DNA from: Archilochus colubris
Lineage: Eukaryota; Chordata; Aves; Apodiformes; Trochilidae
Length of the DNA stretch: 64,000 bases
Direction: 5' to 3'
Assembly (NCBI GenBank): GCA_023079485.1
Contig: CM041084.1
Coordinates: 99,056,467-99,120,466 of the forward strand
Positions 27,401 to 42,400 of this stretch are shown here, piece after piece. How positions within the stretch are numbered: the stretch's first letter is position 1; each line of letters starts with the position of its first letter. The notes beneath the pieces are model-generated. The model was not told the origin of the DNA, did no database searches, and saw nothing but the letters and a program-made list of their open reading frames with translations. Made by a program: the position numbers and the translations under genes.

Positions 27401-30400
27401 TCTTTTCTTCTTCTGTTTTTCCATAGTCATTTTTGCTTTTCAATGAGATCACTTCTCGGGCCATGGCACTCTTTACGAAGAGCAAAGAGAACTGTGAAAG
27501 TATGTGAAGGTTATATCCTAATATATTGGATCCTTTGATTTGAGTCACGTAAATGGGAGAAAATTGGACACGTTTAATGTTTAAAATTAAGCTTGAGCTT
27601 ATATCTAAACTTCTGTCACAGGACTACTCATAACATACATCTCCTGATGCACCTCTGGAGGTTCTTTAAAATCGTATCTGTGTTGTTAAATCAGATGTTA
27701 ATCCAGACAGGGCCACTCCTGCATGGTCTGATTTACATGATATATCTTGGTTGGGCAATTGTATGAAAATCATACTTACAAAAGTTCTTGGGTCAGGTAA
27801 ACTCTCTGGGTAAATTAAAAAGAGCAGAACTGTGCTTCTAGTTATTTTGCTTGATATTCTTATTTTCTGAGGTTAGAATCAGGCTATTTGATTATGATAC
27901 TAAATCCTTTTCTTTTTTTTTTTTTTTTTCCTCAACTGAACTCAGCAGCTGAATTTTATTCTTCTTTTTAAAAGAAAAATATTAGAAATTTTAAAAAGGA
28001 GCTCTTGTGAAATTACTTATAAATTCATTTATGTTACTCTGCTCCTCACAGGATGTTTCATGATGATGAGCTGGAGGAATCAGAGAAGTTCTATGTTGGT
28101 CAGCCTCGAGTCTTGCTTCTTATTTATGCCTTGTACAATACACTAGTGGCTCGCTCAGAAATGGTGTGCTACTTTGTGATCATCCTTAACCACATGATCT
28201 CTGCCTCCATGATAACCCTGGTGCTTCCCATCCTTATATTCCTTTGGGCCATGCTCTCTGTTCCTCGGCCAAGCAAACGTTTCTGGATGACAGCTATTGT
28301 CTACACTGAGGTAGGCTGCTGGTTTGGCAACCCCATGTCTAACACAGAACAGTTAAGTTGTTGATCTGTAGGACCGGGGTTCTTTGGCCCATTGTGTTGA
28401 TATAAATATTTGCTAAACTCCTCAGCAATTTCTGTGATATGAAAAGGTCTTGTTTGTGTTTTTCATCATTGCAATGAGCAGTATCCTTCCTGGCATGTAA
28501 AGCAGTTATCACAAGGACAGATTATTTGCCAACAGCTACTATGTAATTGTTAGTCAAGAGACAGTGTAGACTGCTTCTGGTGTCTCTCGGGTACCACTGA
28601 GCTTGGTCTGCTGGGAAATGTTGATTGACTTTATTACTGAGGAAATCTGAAATATTGTTCCTCTGTAGCAATGAATACCCTTGTTTTATCTTCTCATAAA
28701 CCTGACAAAATTGTAATTATTTCTCCCCTCTCATTGTCTCAAGGCTATTGTATCGGCCAGGCTTATAAACACCCCAAGTGTGTTGTGTTTCTGAACAGGT
28801 GGCCATTGTCATCAAGTACTTCTTTCAGTTTGGGTTCTTTCCTTGGAATAAGTATGTGGATTATACAAAAGATAAACCTTACCATCCACCCAATATTATT
28901 GGCATTGAGAAGAAAGAGGGTTATGTGCACTATGATCTTGTTCAGCTCCTTGCTTTATTCTTCCACAGATCCATTTTAAAGGTAATCTGAGTTCATGTAG
29001 TAGTTTCTTATTTCATATTTAACTTTTAGTTTTAATTTTTTTGGTCACTTGTGATATAGCTCACTTACTTGGATATTAAAAAAAAAATTCACTGAAATGC
29101 TTATCAGGCACTGGAACTGGCTGCCCAGAAAAAGTAGTTGTATCACCATCCCTGGAGGTATCTAAATGACTTGTAGATGTGGCACTTAGGGACATGGTTT
29201 AGTGGTGGATTTGGTTTATGGTTTGACTTGATAATCTTAAAGGCTTTTTCCAACCTAAATGATTCTATGGCTCTCTGATATCCCAACATAATGAATTTGT
29301 CTTCCCCACATAAACACGACTGAACTTAGCAAAGCCTTCGGTAAATACTCTGACAGCAATACAAGGCTGAAAAGCTCTCTTCATCTTTTTCCACTAGTGT
29401 CATGGATTATGGGATGAAGATGAGAAAGGGGAAAGCTCCAGTAATAAAGAAGATACTGATGATGAGCTCTCTCTCACAGGAGGCAGGAGAGACTCTTCTG
29501 CCTCTTTGAAGTCTGTCAACCTCGCAGCATCGGTGGAATCCATCCATGTCCACTTCCCTGAACAGCAGACTGCCATCAGGAGGAAAAGCTCTAGCAGCAT
29601 ATCACAGCTTTCACACAGGTCCAGCTTCTCCTCACACAGATCTAAGAGAGGTAAATTTCATGACATTTCTGGGATTTGAAGGGCAAACATTTATATCCCA
29701 TAGGGTCATCCTGCTGAAACTTTTTGGTGGTTGCTATAGAGGTCCAAGAGTCTGCTGAATGCTGCTGCTCCTCAGTGAGGAAATGGGATCCGAACCAAAG
29801 TATCTTCACATTTGAACACAATCCAAGCCTTCTTAAAGTTCAAATGGAGAGCCATACTTTGTGATTCATTATATTTTTAAAATGACATTTTTCAAAATCT
29901 GGGAAAAGAATGCTCAGTGTGGCCTAGATCCAGAGTTTCTGGTTCAGCATAATGTCCAGCTAGAGAGAATTCAAAGCATATGTATTTTTCATATCTATAT
30001 TTAATGATGCTCAAAGTGAGGAAAAGTATTGATTAGGTAGATTGAAACAGATTACCTATTCCATCTTGAAAAATGGTAAATTTTCAAATTGGTAAAATGC
30101 CATCTTCTAATGATGGAATACTTAAATAGGAAAATTCCTTACTGTGGCCTGAATGTATGTATTACCAAAGAAGATGACTGAATCACATCAAATACTTGCT
30201 TTGTCAGTAGTCTTTTCTTTTTATAGTTATTAATCAAGTTTTGATCTGCCAGTGATTAAAGTTTTACTTCATCCTCTCAAGATTTTATCATATTGGGAAA
30301 AAACCCAAACATAAGCTTCTTTCAAATCTGGGACTTCCCTATGGGATGGAAGTCTTGAGATTTATTATTTTCAAGTTGTGGTTTGTTTTTTTGTTTACCT

Positions 30401-33400
30401 AATCTTTTATATTAAATTAGCTTCTCTTCCCCTTTGTTTTTTCAGGAAGTACCAGTACACGAAACAGCAGTCAGAAAGGAAGCAGTGTGCTAAGCATCAA
30501 GCAAAAATCTAGAAAAGAGCTTCTTATGGAAAAGTTTAGAGAACAGATGATTAAAGCCAAGGCCTTTACAATTAAAAAGTGAGCAATGTGAGAAGTTTTG
30601 TGGGTTTGGGGGGGATCTTCCAAATAGTTAAGCAATAAAACAGCATTTCAAAGACGGTAAGTTACTACTGTTAATTTAAGGGAATGAGGGGGGTATCTAC
30701 ACAGTTCATTTAATGTCAGTGTTTTCACTCTTAAGTCCCACTAGCTGAACATCAAGCAAATCAGCAGTTGTTCAAGTAGCATCTGCCTGATATGAAAGTG
30801 AAATACTCTGTGTGAACTTGGTTTGCTATGTATATTCCTACTGAACAAATGCTAATACAGCAGTTTAGAAGCAATCAGAACAAGGAACCAGTGTCTGTGA
30901 AGCCTGGTGAAGGCTCTCAGAATAGATCTTAGATATCTTTAGAAATAGTAATCATACTACACCCAGCCATTTTTTTCATCAGTGGATGTTACAGTGTTGT
31001 TAAATTACATTATGGCCTATGTTGTTTTAGGACTCTCCAGGTGTATGTGCCCATCAGACAGTTTTTCTACAATCTTATTCATCCAGACTACAGTGCGGTG
31101 ACTGATGTGTATGTGCTGATGTTCCTAGCAGATACAGTGGATTTCATCATCATTGTGTTTGGATTTTGGGCTTTTGGGGTATGTCACAGTGGCATCTATC
31201 TATAAATTTTCAGTACATGCTGTTGATGCTAAGTATCGTGCGATTTTCCTCCTTCTTTGACCACTCTGTTCTATTTTCCTTTTCAGAAACACTCTGCAGC
31301 AGCAGATATCACCTCCTCATTATCAGAGGATCAGGTCCCAGAGGCATTTTTGGTGATGGTGCTCATTCAGTTTGGTACCATGGTGGTAGATCGAGCACTG
31401 TACCTCAAAAAGACTGTCATGGGGAAGGTCATTTTCCAAGTCATCCTTGTTTTTGGAATACATTTCTGGATGTTCTTTATCTTGCCTGGAGTGACAGAAA
31501 GGTATAAGCCTTATAATCAGACAATATGGGTTAAATAATGATGCACTACTAAGTTGTTTGTATGTAAATTTGAGATGGCTATAGCTAAGCTTTGGAATCA
31601 TGAACAGGTGCCTTATTGGTCTCAATTTTAGGCAGAATGTTGGAGTGCCTTTCCACAGCAATAACTGTGGCCAACATAAGTTTGAGGAAGAATTCATTAT
31701 ATAAATATGTACAGAAAAAATCTCAGCTTAAGCCAAAATGCAAGCAGAGAAAGAGAATTTTCTTGTTGTAATTGAATGATTAGAGCTCTCAGCTGAGACA
31801 CTGTTGGCTTCTGATTTAGTTCTCCCCTCCCAAGACTGCTGCATGCTGGAGCGAGTAGAAGATATCTCTCTGGCAGTAACTTAAAAATTAGAACTTTCCT
31901 GGAATGTGGGAAGTGTGGATTTAAAGCTCTTTAGACTAAGAAATGTCTAAAACCCATATCTGTTCTGCAGAGCAAAAGTTCTCCTACCCTACTCCTGCCA
32001 CATGACTCTGGAGGTGATGTGGAGATGATCACCTGTTGGGTGAAATCCTGTATCACATCCTTGGTCTGGTTCAGCCCCAAGATCTCATGTTTCTCATTGC
32101 AGTTATCTGGCTCTGCACTGCAGAGGTGTTAAGGTTCCCTTGGCTAGCTTTCCTCTTACTTAGGACTTTAAATTGCCAAACATTTGTCTCACTCTGAAAC
32201 TGAATGTGTCACCTGGGCACATTACTCTTTGTTAACAGTCAAGTCAATTTAGGGGACAAAAAAAAAAAAAAAAAGAAAAAAGAAAAAAAAAAGCTTATTA
32301 TAAAGAGAGATTGAAAAGTTTCATTTCCTGTCAAAAACAAATGCTTTAGTTTTTCTCAGGGTAGTAAAAATTGTGCCCCAACTTGAAATGAAAAAAAAAA
32401 AATCACTTTTCAAGTGGATATCTAATCTTTTGCACTTTTAGAATTTATATGAAAATTCAGGCTTCATATTGTCATTTGAAAGGCACTAAAATAATTTGAT
32501 TTTCTGTGCTTTATGAAATTTATATCAGGTTGTTAATCTCAAATCTCCATCTGAAACTTCCTTCCTTGTCAGGCCGACTCTTACAATTTTTTCCAAATTT
32601 CTTAATGAAATTTCATGGGATCTAATTGAAAGTATTGGATCATGTCTGGTTTACAAATCCTGTTCATCATGATGTGCCTCCTACAGTTCCACAGTGTTAT
32701 TTAACAGCATCCAGAAGTGGGACCTGTTCACCAGGGTGGGTCAGGGGAATGGAGCCCATGACATGTAAGAAGAGGTTGAGGCAACAGGGCTACTTCTCTC
32801 TGGAGAAGAGAAAGTGAAGACCTGCCTTGAGCTACTGTTAAGGGGGCACTGAGAAGAAGCTATGCTCTTTCCAGACACGACAGGAAGCTACAAGTTGGAA
32901 AACAAAAAGAAAATTCAGTATGATATGATTTAAAAAAAAAATTCACCAGCACGGTAGTCAAACATTGGAGCAGGTTTCCCAGGCTGGTTGTGGGATCTCT
33001 GTCTTCAGAAATACTCAAAACTCAGCTGGAGAGGTTCCTGAACAATTTGATGTAATTTGACTTGATTTAAACAGGGGAGGCTGAAAAAGATGGTCCTCGG
33101 AGGTCACTCTAACTTAAATTCTTGTGTGAATTCATGATTCTTCAGGTGTCCCTATGAACACAAATAGCCATTAAAGCTGCCTAGATCCTGTCCTAATGTC
33201 AGCCCTCAGAAAAGCCAAGAGAAAGCCTGTTTACCCAGGGCACACAAAAGATGTGCCATTGTGGGTGCCAAGGGCAGGCTGGCCTGTGTTGGGCAGCAAG
33301 GCACATCTAGCATCCAGAGGGAGGCAGCCCTCACTCTTCAGGAAGCTCATTCCTGGTCTCTTCCCTGTGACCCTGAGATGACAACAGATGCTGTTTATAG

Positions 33401-36400
33401 ACTTTCTCATCCAGTGTTGTTCAAATACTGTTTTAACCTTGCAGTGGGGTCAGAAACCAAGGGCTTTTCACAGGATCTCAGGAAAGGGAAACTGCCAGGA
33501 GCTCAAAACATTTCCAGCTAATTTGGTCATACATAGATATGAAGCTCATCATTTTCCTTTATCTGTCTTTTCCATTACAGGAAATTCAGCCAGAACACAG
33601 TTGCCCAGCTCTGGTATTTTGTGAAATGTGTTTATTTTGGCTTATCAGCATATCAGATACGCTGCGGATATCCAACTCGTGTTCTTGGCAACTTCCTTAC
33701 AAAAAGTTATAACTATGTCAACCTGTTCTTGTTTCAAGGGTAAGTGTAGACCTACAGCTCTCCTCCATTCTTCTGTGAAATAAGGATCTGTTATTATGAG
33801 ATTCATGACTTCTCTTCAAGGCTGCTGGAAACAAGACAGTAAATTTCCCACAGCGCACTCTGTATATGCCATATATCCCCCATAGTCCACAAAAAAATCA
33901 GTTTAAATAATGAAAATATCAGAAAAATCAGTCTCCCACTCTGAATCCAAAAGCCTACCATATCAGTCGGTCACTCAGGCCCCTATATGAAAGAGATATT
34001 TTAAACTTGTCTAAGAAATTACCTCTCTGAACAGAGATAGGGACTACACATTGTGCTAGAAAACAGGTAATGTTTTCTGCAGTCCTAAAAACAGCTCTGC
34101 AGCCCTAAAAACTAGTAAAGCATCAAATCCCAAAGAGACTTTTGGAGCAGGTCTGCAGGTTCTGCCTTAGCAGGTGAGAAAAATAAAGTGAAAGACAATA
34201 TACATGAGAAATAAGAACTGTGCATCAAAAATGTTTCCGTTGTGTATCTTCTGAGAAGTGCTGCCCCTTTGAAACATTTTAGGATTTAGGAGTGCTAGTA
34301 GTGCAAGTAACAGGTACAGTGTAGCCTCAGAGTGAAAGGTGGTGTTAGGAAGTTATAGCCCACCTTCCACATATGATGTTACTATGATGTTATGATTCAG
34401 CCAGCTCAAATCATCCACACATTTTTCAGAAAAGCTTGAATAATTTCAGCTTTTTTCCCAGTATTTTTGGTATGAGCTTGTTGAGTTCCTGTAGGAAAAG
34501 TTACAGAGGAAAGCTTTCTTCACATGAAATATTCTTTGTGCTTTAAGTAAAAAAGTGAGGGAAGCAATGATGCACTTTGAGCAGCTTCTACTTGCATGTT
34601 GGTTTTCTGTAAGCCCATGATCTGCTGCTACTTAATCCTGATTCATGATGCCCACTCCCATATGCAGCTGAGGAGTGCCCATGTACTGCTGTGCATTACT
34701 TGGTGTAAGAAAGGATAAAACAAATTCCCACCATTCTGTTTGTTTCCCACCAAAGCCTGTTTCTCTACTCCCAAGTCAGAGGAATATGAGGACAGAAGAA
34801 AGTCTCTCTTTTACCCTTCCATTTGTGGCTCAATCACAATTCTTGGGCATAATGATACAAAAGCATCTTTATGGCCTAAGCAGGAAATCTAGAGGAACAT
34901 GAGCTATGGCAAAAGATAGCACCCCCAAACCATCAGTACTGGCCATGAAATCTCAAGATTTGATTGTATTTGTGTTTTCAAAGTCTCCCATTAATCTGCA
35001 TTTTAATACTGGCATAATCCTCCATGTTGTCATATATACTCTTCCTGTGCTCATTTAATGTGATCCCCCACAAGTTCTGATGAGTTATCTTCTCTGGTCT
35101 CTCTTCAGGTTCCGCCTGGTTCCATTTTTGACAGAGCTGAGAGCAGTAATGGACTGGGTTTGGACTGATACCACTCTCAGTCTTTCCAGCTGGATCTGTG
35201 TTGAAGATATCTATGCTCATATATTCATCCTGAAGTGCTGGCGAGAGTCAGAAAAAGTAAGGAAGCCCTCTGGGTCTCCTCTCCCTCATGCAGAAATGAA
35301 GAGAAATAGCCACAAGTCTGTACATAATTGGGAAATCCACTGTAAAGATTTTTCTGTTAGAAGATACACCTGGTGTTTATGCTCAGAAATATTCAGCCTG
35401 TTGGGTACTTTATATTAGTTGGCAATCACTGCAAGTGAAATTTCAAATGGCTTCTCTTTTGTACCCAGTTAATTTTTCCACCATTAATGTGAGCTCCACA
35501 AGCATGTGCCAGCTAGCTTAATTGCACGCCTGAATTTCAAAGTGGGTGTTGAAAATCCTGGTATTCATACAGGCTCACCTTGTCCATAACAACTAAATGA
35601 GTAACCCTCAGTAGCAGGGAAATTGTATCTGAAGAGAAAAGTCAGTAGGAGGAAGAGCTTGTGTCTCCAAGGTGTAGGAACACCTGGTTCATGTAATTGC
35701 TGAGAGAACTCAGCTGCCTCCTTTCTCTCAAGAGGGTCCCTACACATCCAGAACTGAACTGCAGGCCAGATAAACCCAACATTTGTCTGACTGAAAATTC
35801 AGTCTCTTTAAATCATTCAAGCTTCAGTTCAAATTAAACTTGCAAATTCTGGATTCTTTTTGAACACCTGGTCATTGCAACCATATGCTTGCTTATTTTG
35901 CCAGTTTCAAAAAGAAACCAAGCATTCTTTAAAGAGTGACCCAACCAGCCAGAAATTGTACATCTGCAATGAAACACCTGTACTTTAAGTGTTACTGATG
36001 TATTTCTACTTTTATTATAATCCTGTCTCTTAATGGCAATTACTTTCCAAGTATGCCCCTTAGATTAACTCGAGCTGAAGTGCCATAAATCTTGTACATA
36101 AGCCTTTTCTATATGACTTTCATTTCTGCCATGAGTGTATTGTGATCAGAAGCTTCAGGAGTCAGAGAAATAATAATCCAGTTCTGTTTTGACTGTCCAT
36201 CTCACTGCATTCCTTAAAGCTACAGCAGGATCACTCTGCATTAGATGTAGCATAGAGCTGACATGGGAAGATTTCCAGACCCAAGGTAGCATGTGTAGGA
36301 AAATAACTATGTAGGATGCCATCTAGGAAAATAACTACTCATGGCTTTAGGAGTGTTGTTCAAGGTACTTTGATTCTCTCTATCTTGCACTGAGTGGTAT

Positions 36401-39400
36401 GCCTCAGTAATTTGACTGCTAGAGGCTCTCTGAGCTGTTCTGTAATATCATTAAAGGTGCCTGAATCACATGCAGACAAATAATATACCCCTGGTGATCC
36501 TTGCTATGATAGTTTAATGAAAACATTCTGCAGAGCAAGACAAATTACTTGATACACTGCTTTTGAAAAGTAACTAATTTCTTTTAAATATAGCATTGTA
36601 TTACAAATTTAATATTCTCCCAGGGCTTTAATGGATTCATGTTGCAAAGCAGGAACAATTTCCTGAAAGCCATGTTCCTGGCATGTGTTTGAGGTGCAGT
36701 GGAATACGATGCATCTTTATTTTGCACATGCAGTATGCAGTGACTGAAAGGCAGGATCCTAAAGCACGTAGTAGAGTTAAATCTTGAGAATACACTGAAA
36801 TAAACTACAGTGGTTGAAAGCTATTTTACAGGATGGTGAAGCTATTAAAGCATTCAATTATAAGGCCAATAACAGAAACCAGGAATTATGGACAAGGTGG
36901 GACAAATACACCATGGGATCTGCTTTGAAAAGAGAAGGATAAAAGCAAAGTTGCTTTTGATCTCAGAAACTAAGAAAGGGATGGATTTTACGTCAACAGT
37001 GTCAAGACTTTAGGAATAGCAACAAAATTTTAGACATTATTTAAATGCATTTCATGCACCATTCACTTGAAATAGATTAAATAAAGCCTATAAACAACTT
37101 GGAAATACTCTAGATGAGGTGTGAAATTGATGTGGAGGTCATGCAATATCAGACAATTCTACTGATTGTGCATATCTGTTGCTGGCATACACATTATTTT
37201 TTTTTTTCACCTAAAATGAAGTTTGCTGCTTTTCAGTCTGTGAAAACCTGACTTAAGGAGCTTCAAGAGGAGCTTTGAGCTTTTTATGAGGATGAAGGAA
37301 TTAGGAATGTTTAGTTTTGAGAAGAGGAGGCTGACAAGGGACCTTACTACCCTTAACAACTACCAGAAGGAGGTTGTACAGACATGGATGCTGGCCTCTT
37401 CTCTCCAGTGAACAATGATAGGATGAGAGGAAATGGCCAGAAAGTGCACCAGGAGAGGTTTAGACTGGATTTGAGGAAGACTTTCTTTACCGAGAGAGTA
37501 GGTAGGCATTGGAATGGGCTGCCCAGGGAAATGGTGGAATCACCATCCCTAGAAGTATTGAAAAAGCATGTACATGAAGCACTTTAGGGCATGATCTAGT
37601 GGTTGATACAGACGTTGATAAATATTTTGGGGAAAGATGTTGACAGTCGGATGTGTATCTTAGAAGTCTTTACCAACTGTGACAGTTCCATCATTCTGTG
37701 ATACAAAACTTTTTGGAAGGACAAATACAAGAAAGAGAGTCACTTCCAATATCAGGCTTGTTCGGGTTGTTTTTTTTTCTGTTGTGTCACTGTTGTTGCT
37801 ATTATTTTATATATGGTTCCTATAAGTTCATGCTTGCACTCATTCAGACAAGCAATTCAAATTACCCTGTCCCATTTTTTCTTTTTGTATGGTTGTGAAG
37901 GATCAAAACCACTGAGGCTTACAATATTTTTCACACTAGACACACATTTGACATGGGTTCATTTGTCAATTTTCTCTGTCATCACCAGAAATTCAGTGTC
38001 TGTGCAGGTTTGGCAAAAAAAAATCTCAAAACAACTGGCCTTAGAATGGGTGGCAAATTACCACAAAAGATGAGAACCTTAGGAGCCTTAGGATATCCAC
38101 CCATCAAATTATATCAAGTGTGCCTCTGGCAGAAGAGACATAACCATGTTGCTGTTTGCTTTTGCAGAGATATCCCCAACCAAGAGGCCAGAAGAAAAAG
38201 AAAGTTGTCAAGTATGGAATGGGTGGCATGATTATCGTCTTGCTGATTTGTATTGTCTGGTTCCCACTGCTCTTCATGTCTTTAATCAAATCTGTTGCAG
38301 GCATCACCAACAAGCCTCTAGATGTATCAATCACAATAACTCTAGGAGGTTATCAGGTAAAAAAAGAAGAGATAGTAAAAGCAAGCTCTGTTTTTGCAAC
38401 ATATTTCCTTGTACTTTATCTTATTCCTTTCCTTGAATTCCTTTGCCTTATGCAAGAGATGAGGCAAGCTCTCCCAGACAATCCCTTTGGGATTTAAAAA
38501 CACATTAATAATGTGATGTAAAAAATGATATTTGTAACCTAAAACCAGAACCTACTGGCAATGGAATCTGAGTCAATTATCCTACATCTGGTACACTCAG
38601 GTAACTGCCTACAGCTCCACATGGTAACTATAAGATAATTAGAGGTAGCTTGCTTCCCAATGGAATGAGATCATAACCTTCTCCTGTGGAATTGAATGCC
38701 CTAATTGTCTTGGACTGTGATGCACAGGATTCTGTGTGATGCATGTAGCAGCTGATTTGAAGTAAAAGTGACAAGTGTGTGTATTTTTGTTTCCCAGCCT
38801 ATATTTACAATGAGTGCTCAACAGAGTCAGCTCAAGGATTTGAATCAGACTGGTTACAATGCATTTCTGGGAAGCTATAGGGGCAACACTGTAAGTGAAA
38901 TGCCAAATACCTCATTACTTTAAAATGTGTGCGTGCTTCCATGGTGGCCTTTTGTGAGTTTTTGTTTGTGTAGTTATACGTTGTCAGCAGCTTTGCCATA
39001 ATTTCAAAGATGTTTCCACAAAGGGTTTGCATGAGTAAAGGTGCAGATAGATCATTTGTTAGGAGAGGGGTGGGTTACAGTGAGACAAGTTACCATTATT
39101 TGAGATATTTTTACACAAAATCATGGATTACAGAAACCCTACTTAACCTGACGCCTGAATAAAGATGTCCCCTCTAAATGACACAAACCTTTAGGAGACC
39201 TGATGCTGGTGTTGTACTGCCAAAGCAAAGAGGCAGTGGGGACACAACAGTTTTTGCACTTCTAAGGCCTGTGGCCCGTTTTATAGAACATACAGCTTTC
39301 ACCTCCCAGTGAGCAGATGTGGTGCTGTCAAAAGAAAGTGTGTATGGCCCAGACATGTTTTGACATTAAAAGGTCAAACATTTAAATATAGTCCCACTAT

Positions 39401-42400
39401 TTTATGGTGCAAAATGCACATAATTATCACAAGTTTCTACAGAAAAAATGTCTAGTAATTAGCATTAGTATGCTACTGGTGTATTAGTAAAGTAAATGGG
39501 ACTGTAAAAAGTAAAAACTAAAAGTAAACTGTAAAAGACATGCCTGCTTCTAGCCTACTCAAGAATTAGCTTTTATATAGATATTTATATTATTTAGATC
39601 CTACTTAGTAGCCTGTGTATTGGTATTGCAGCCATAATATTGGAATCTTGACCCACTTTTGAAGTCCTGAGTTGCAAATTGCCACATCCTTTGCAGACAT
39701 CTTGCTATTCAGGAAGATGCTTAACAAAAGACAAAGTTTTAACTTAAGTTTAAACAGACTCTACAGAGTTTACCTGATGAACTTCCAGACTCATTTTGGC
39801 CTACATGGCCATCATCCTTTGAACAGCAGGGCCAGTTTTGTTTTGCCTACTTATCTCGGTTGTACAACCTTTCCATCTAAAGCCCCAGCTGGTACCTGAG
39901 GAAAATATTCAGTATAAGCCACTGCATTTGAATTTATCAAACATTTAGAATTCTGCCTGATTGAGAAATGTGGCTCTGTGTCTTGTGAATGTGACTGCAC
40001 TGAAATTTTCTTATTGTCTTCTGCACCTCCAGGCTGCTTTGCAGTTTCTAGAGAGCTATGGAAAAGAAGATATAACTCTAGCAGACCTAGAGGGAAATTC
40101 AAACTCTTTATGGACCATCAGCCCTCCCAGTAGACAGAAAATGATACAGGGACTGAGGGATTTTTCAGCTGAGTTCACTGTAGTTCTTTCATGGACCATT
40201 CAAAGGTAATTAATGTGGCTGGTGTGAGGTTGATGGACCATTGCAAAGCGTTCACTCAGCAGAACAGTTCCACGCTGGTTTAGTTTTTGGGTTTTGGTTT
40301 AGTTTTTCAGCAAATTCTATTGTACTGCTGAGCAAAAGAATGTGAAAATGGGAGAGAGACAGAGAGATGTGACCTTTGTTACCCAGGAAAACGTGTTGCT
40401 TGCAGTTCTCAAAAAAAATACACAAAGAGAAGGGGAGCCACTTTCAAGTATGTAATTTCAAAAGGCAGGGTGGAGTTTTCAATGGGACCTGAGAGGAAGG
40501 AGGGCAAGGTAAGAAAATTTTCTCTAGTTTTAGATGGAGATGTTCAAATAAACTGCCCCAAACAACAACATGGTTAGCATTTATGGGAACTGAATGCTGA
40601 GACCTAGTTAAGGCAGAAAAACTGTGAGGAAACACCAATAGAACTGTGCTTGGTCCTCTTAAGGGAGTCTGGAACTGACACACACTATCTTTCAGATACA
40701 CATATAATCAGATTTTCTTAGGCAAATAGCATAACAATAGCATAGATTCATTTTGTTGAGACCTTTGTGTGTTTATTTGTGGTTCCTTTGGCCTCAGTGA
40801 ACACTTCATAATGAAGTTTTTCCAAGAGACAGCCAATAAAATCAATTAGTTACATGCAGGCTAGAGCACACCCAGTTATTGAGGTGGTTTGTTGACTACT
40901 CTCTGCTAGCTGTAGACTGCTGGATTAAATTGAAGTTAAGTCATCACTCCATGAAAACTGAGTACCTTTGCAGCCCCAGTGTCTACCCATTTTGTTAGAA
41001 GGCGAAGCTGGATTGTTATAGTGGCCTCAGCAAAAGATTGTACACAAGAAGCAGGTCAGATGAATCACTGTGGGGACTCTGAACAGGCTGGGTGAATCCT
41101 TCCACAGACAAAAATAGGCTTGTAATAGATCTGCACCCTTAAGTCAACTTTCTTTGACCCCTCTTATTTTCCTGGAAGTGTACAGTATTAGCTAGTGAAT
41201 GACATCACTCCATCATTTCTGGACTTTATATTTTTTAATACTGCTACTCGGTTTGCCCATATGCTTGCCTAACTACAAACATTCGTACACCAGTTGAAAG
41301 AAACCTTTTTCACCCTCAATTTATATCCTGTGGATTACATTGTGACCGAGAATGACTGAAAGTGGTAAAGACTTCCCACAGTGACCTTCCACTTTTTCTC
41401 TGAAAAGGGCAACTGCTCTCTCTCATCTAGACCAGGAGACCACAAGCAGCTGTAAGATGAGCTTTTAGAGTCATGCTTTCAGGTAGTGTACATACTTTCT
41501 GCCTTTGCACATCATCTGCCAGTGATGGGTCTTTGCAGCCCTCTGCAGCCCAGGAGCTGCCTCACCCCAGCTGCTTTATTCTGACTGCAGGGCATAGCAC
41601 AGGTCTTTCTGTGAAAGCTGATCCTGCCCCAGCTGTGTTCTGCTGCTGGTGTGAAGGCTGAGGGGAAGCACGAGAGTCCTAGAAACCTGTTAGCAACATA
41701 TTTATGCTGGGCTGAGTTGGGGTTTTGGAAAGCTGTAGCTGATTGAAGCATCCTTAGCTGCCTGGGCACAGAATCTGTGGTAACGCTGGCAGTCCTGTTG
41801 CCTAAGTCAGAGCAGTCGTGCTCCTTCCTCATTCCTTTTTTACTCATGGAATGACAAAAATTATGTTAATCTGTCACCATTATCCTGTAATACATGCAAA
41901 GGCATAATCAGTTAGAAAAATACATCTTTAAGGCTGCTACATATCCTCTGTGGGAAAGCATACCATCAGGTACACCATAGCACGATGCTTGCTTTGGCAA
42001 AGACTGAGATAGCCAGGGTCAGTGCTGTTGGATTAGTTAAACAGCTGGCTCTAGGATTCAACAAACAAGTATTTAGGTTATGCTCATTGCATGTTGACAA
42101 TGTGTCTTCCTTTTTATTTACAACAGAAATCTGACCCTTGGTGCCAAAGCTGAAATAGCATCAGACAAACTTACCTTTCCCCTACCAGTGAAAACCAGAG
42201 AAGATATTGCTAATATGATGTCTGGGCAGCAACTGAAAGAGGTGTAAGTTATTTTCTTTGCTTATTTATAAGCAAACCTTCCCTTTTTAAAAGTAATTTC
42301 CTAAGAGGTCAGCAACTAATGTGCAACTATCATTTGTCTGCCCATCTATCCCCCTCTAATAACTTTGGGGCATTGTTCAGAGGCCAACAGCCTTGATGTT

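Larger units (their letters stand above)
31502..33580 (+). other. PIEZO2: PIEZO2 intron 15
   Basis: This 2.1-kb intron carries A-rich low complexity (32258-32292) and an old CR1 fragment (about 32700-33145). Confidence 0.85.
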
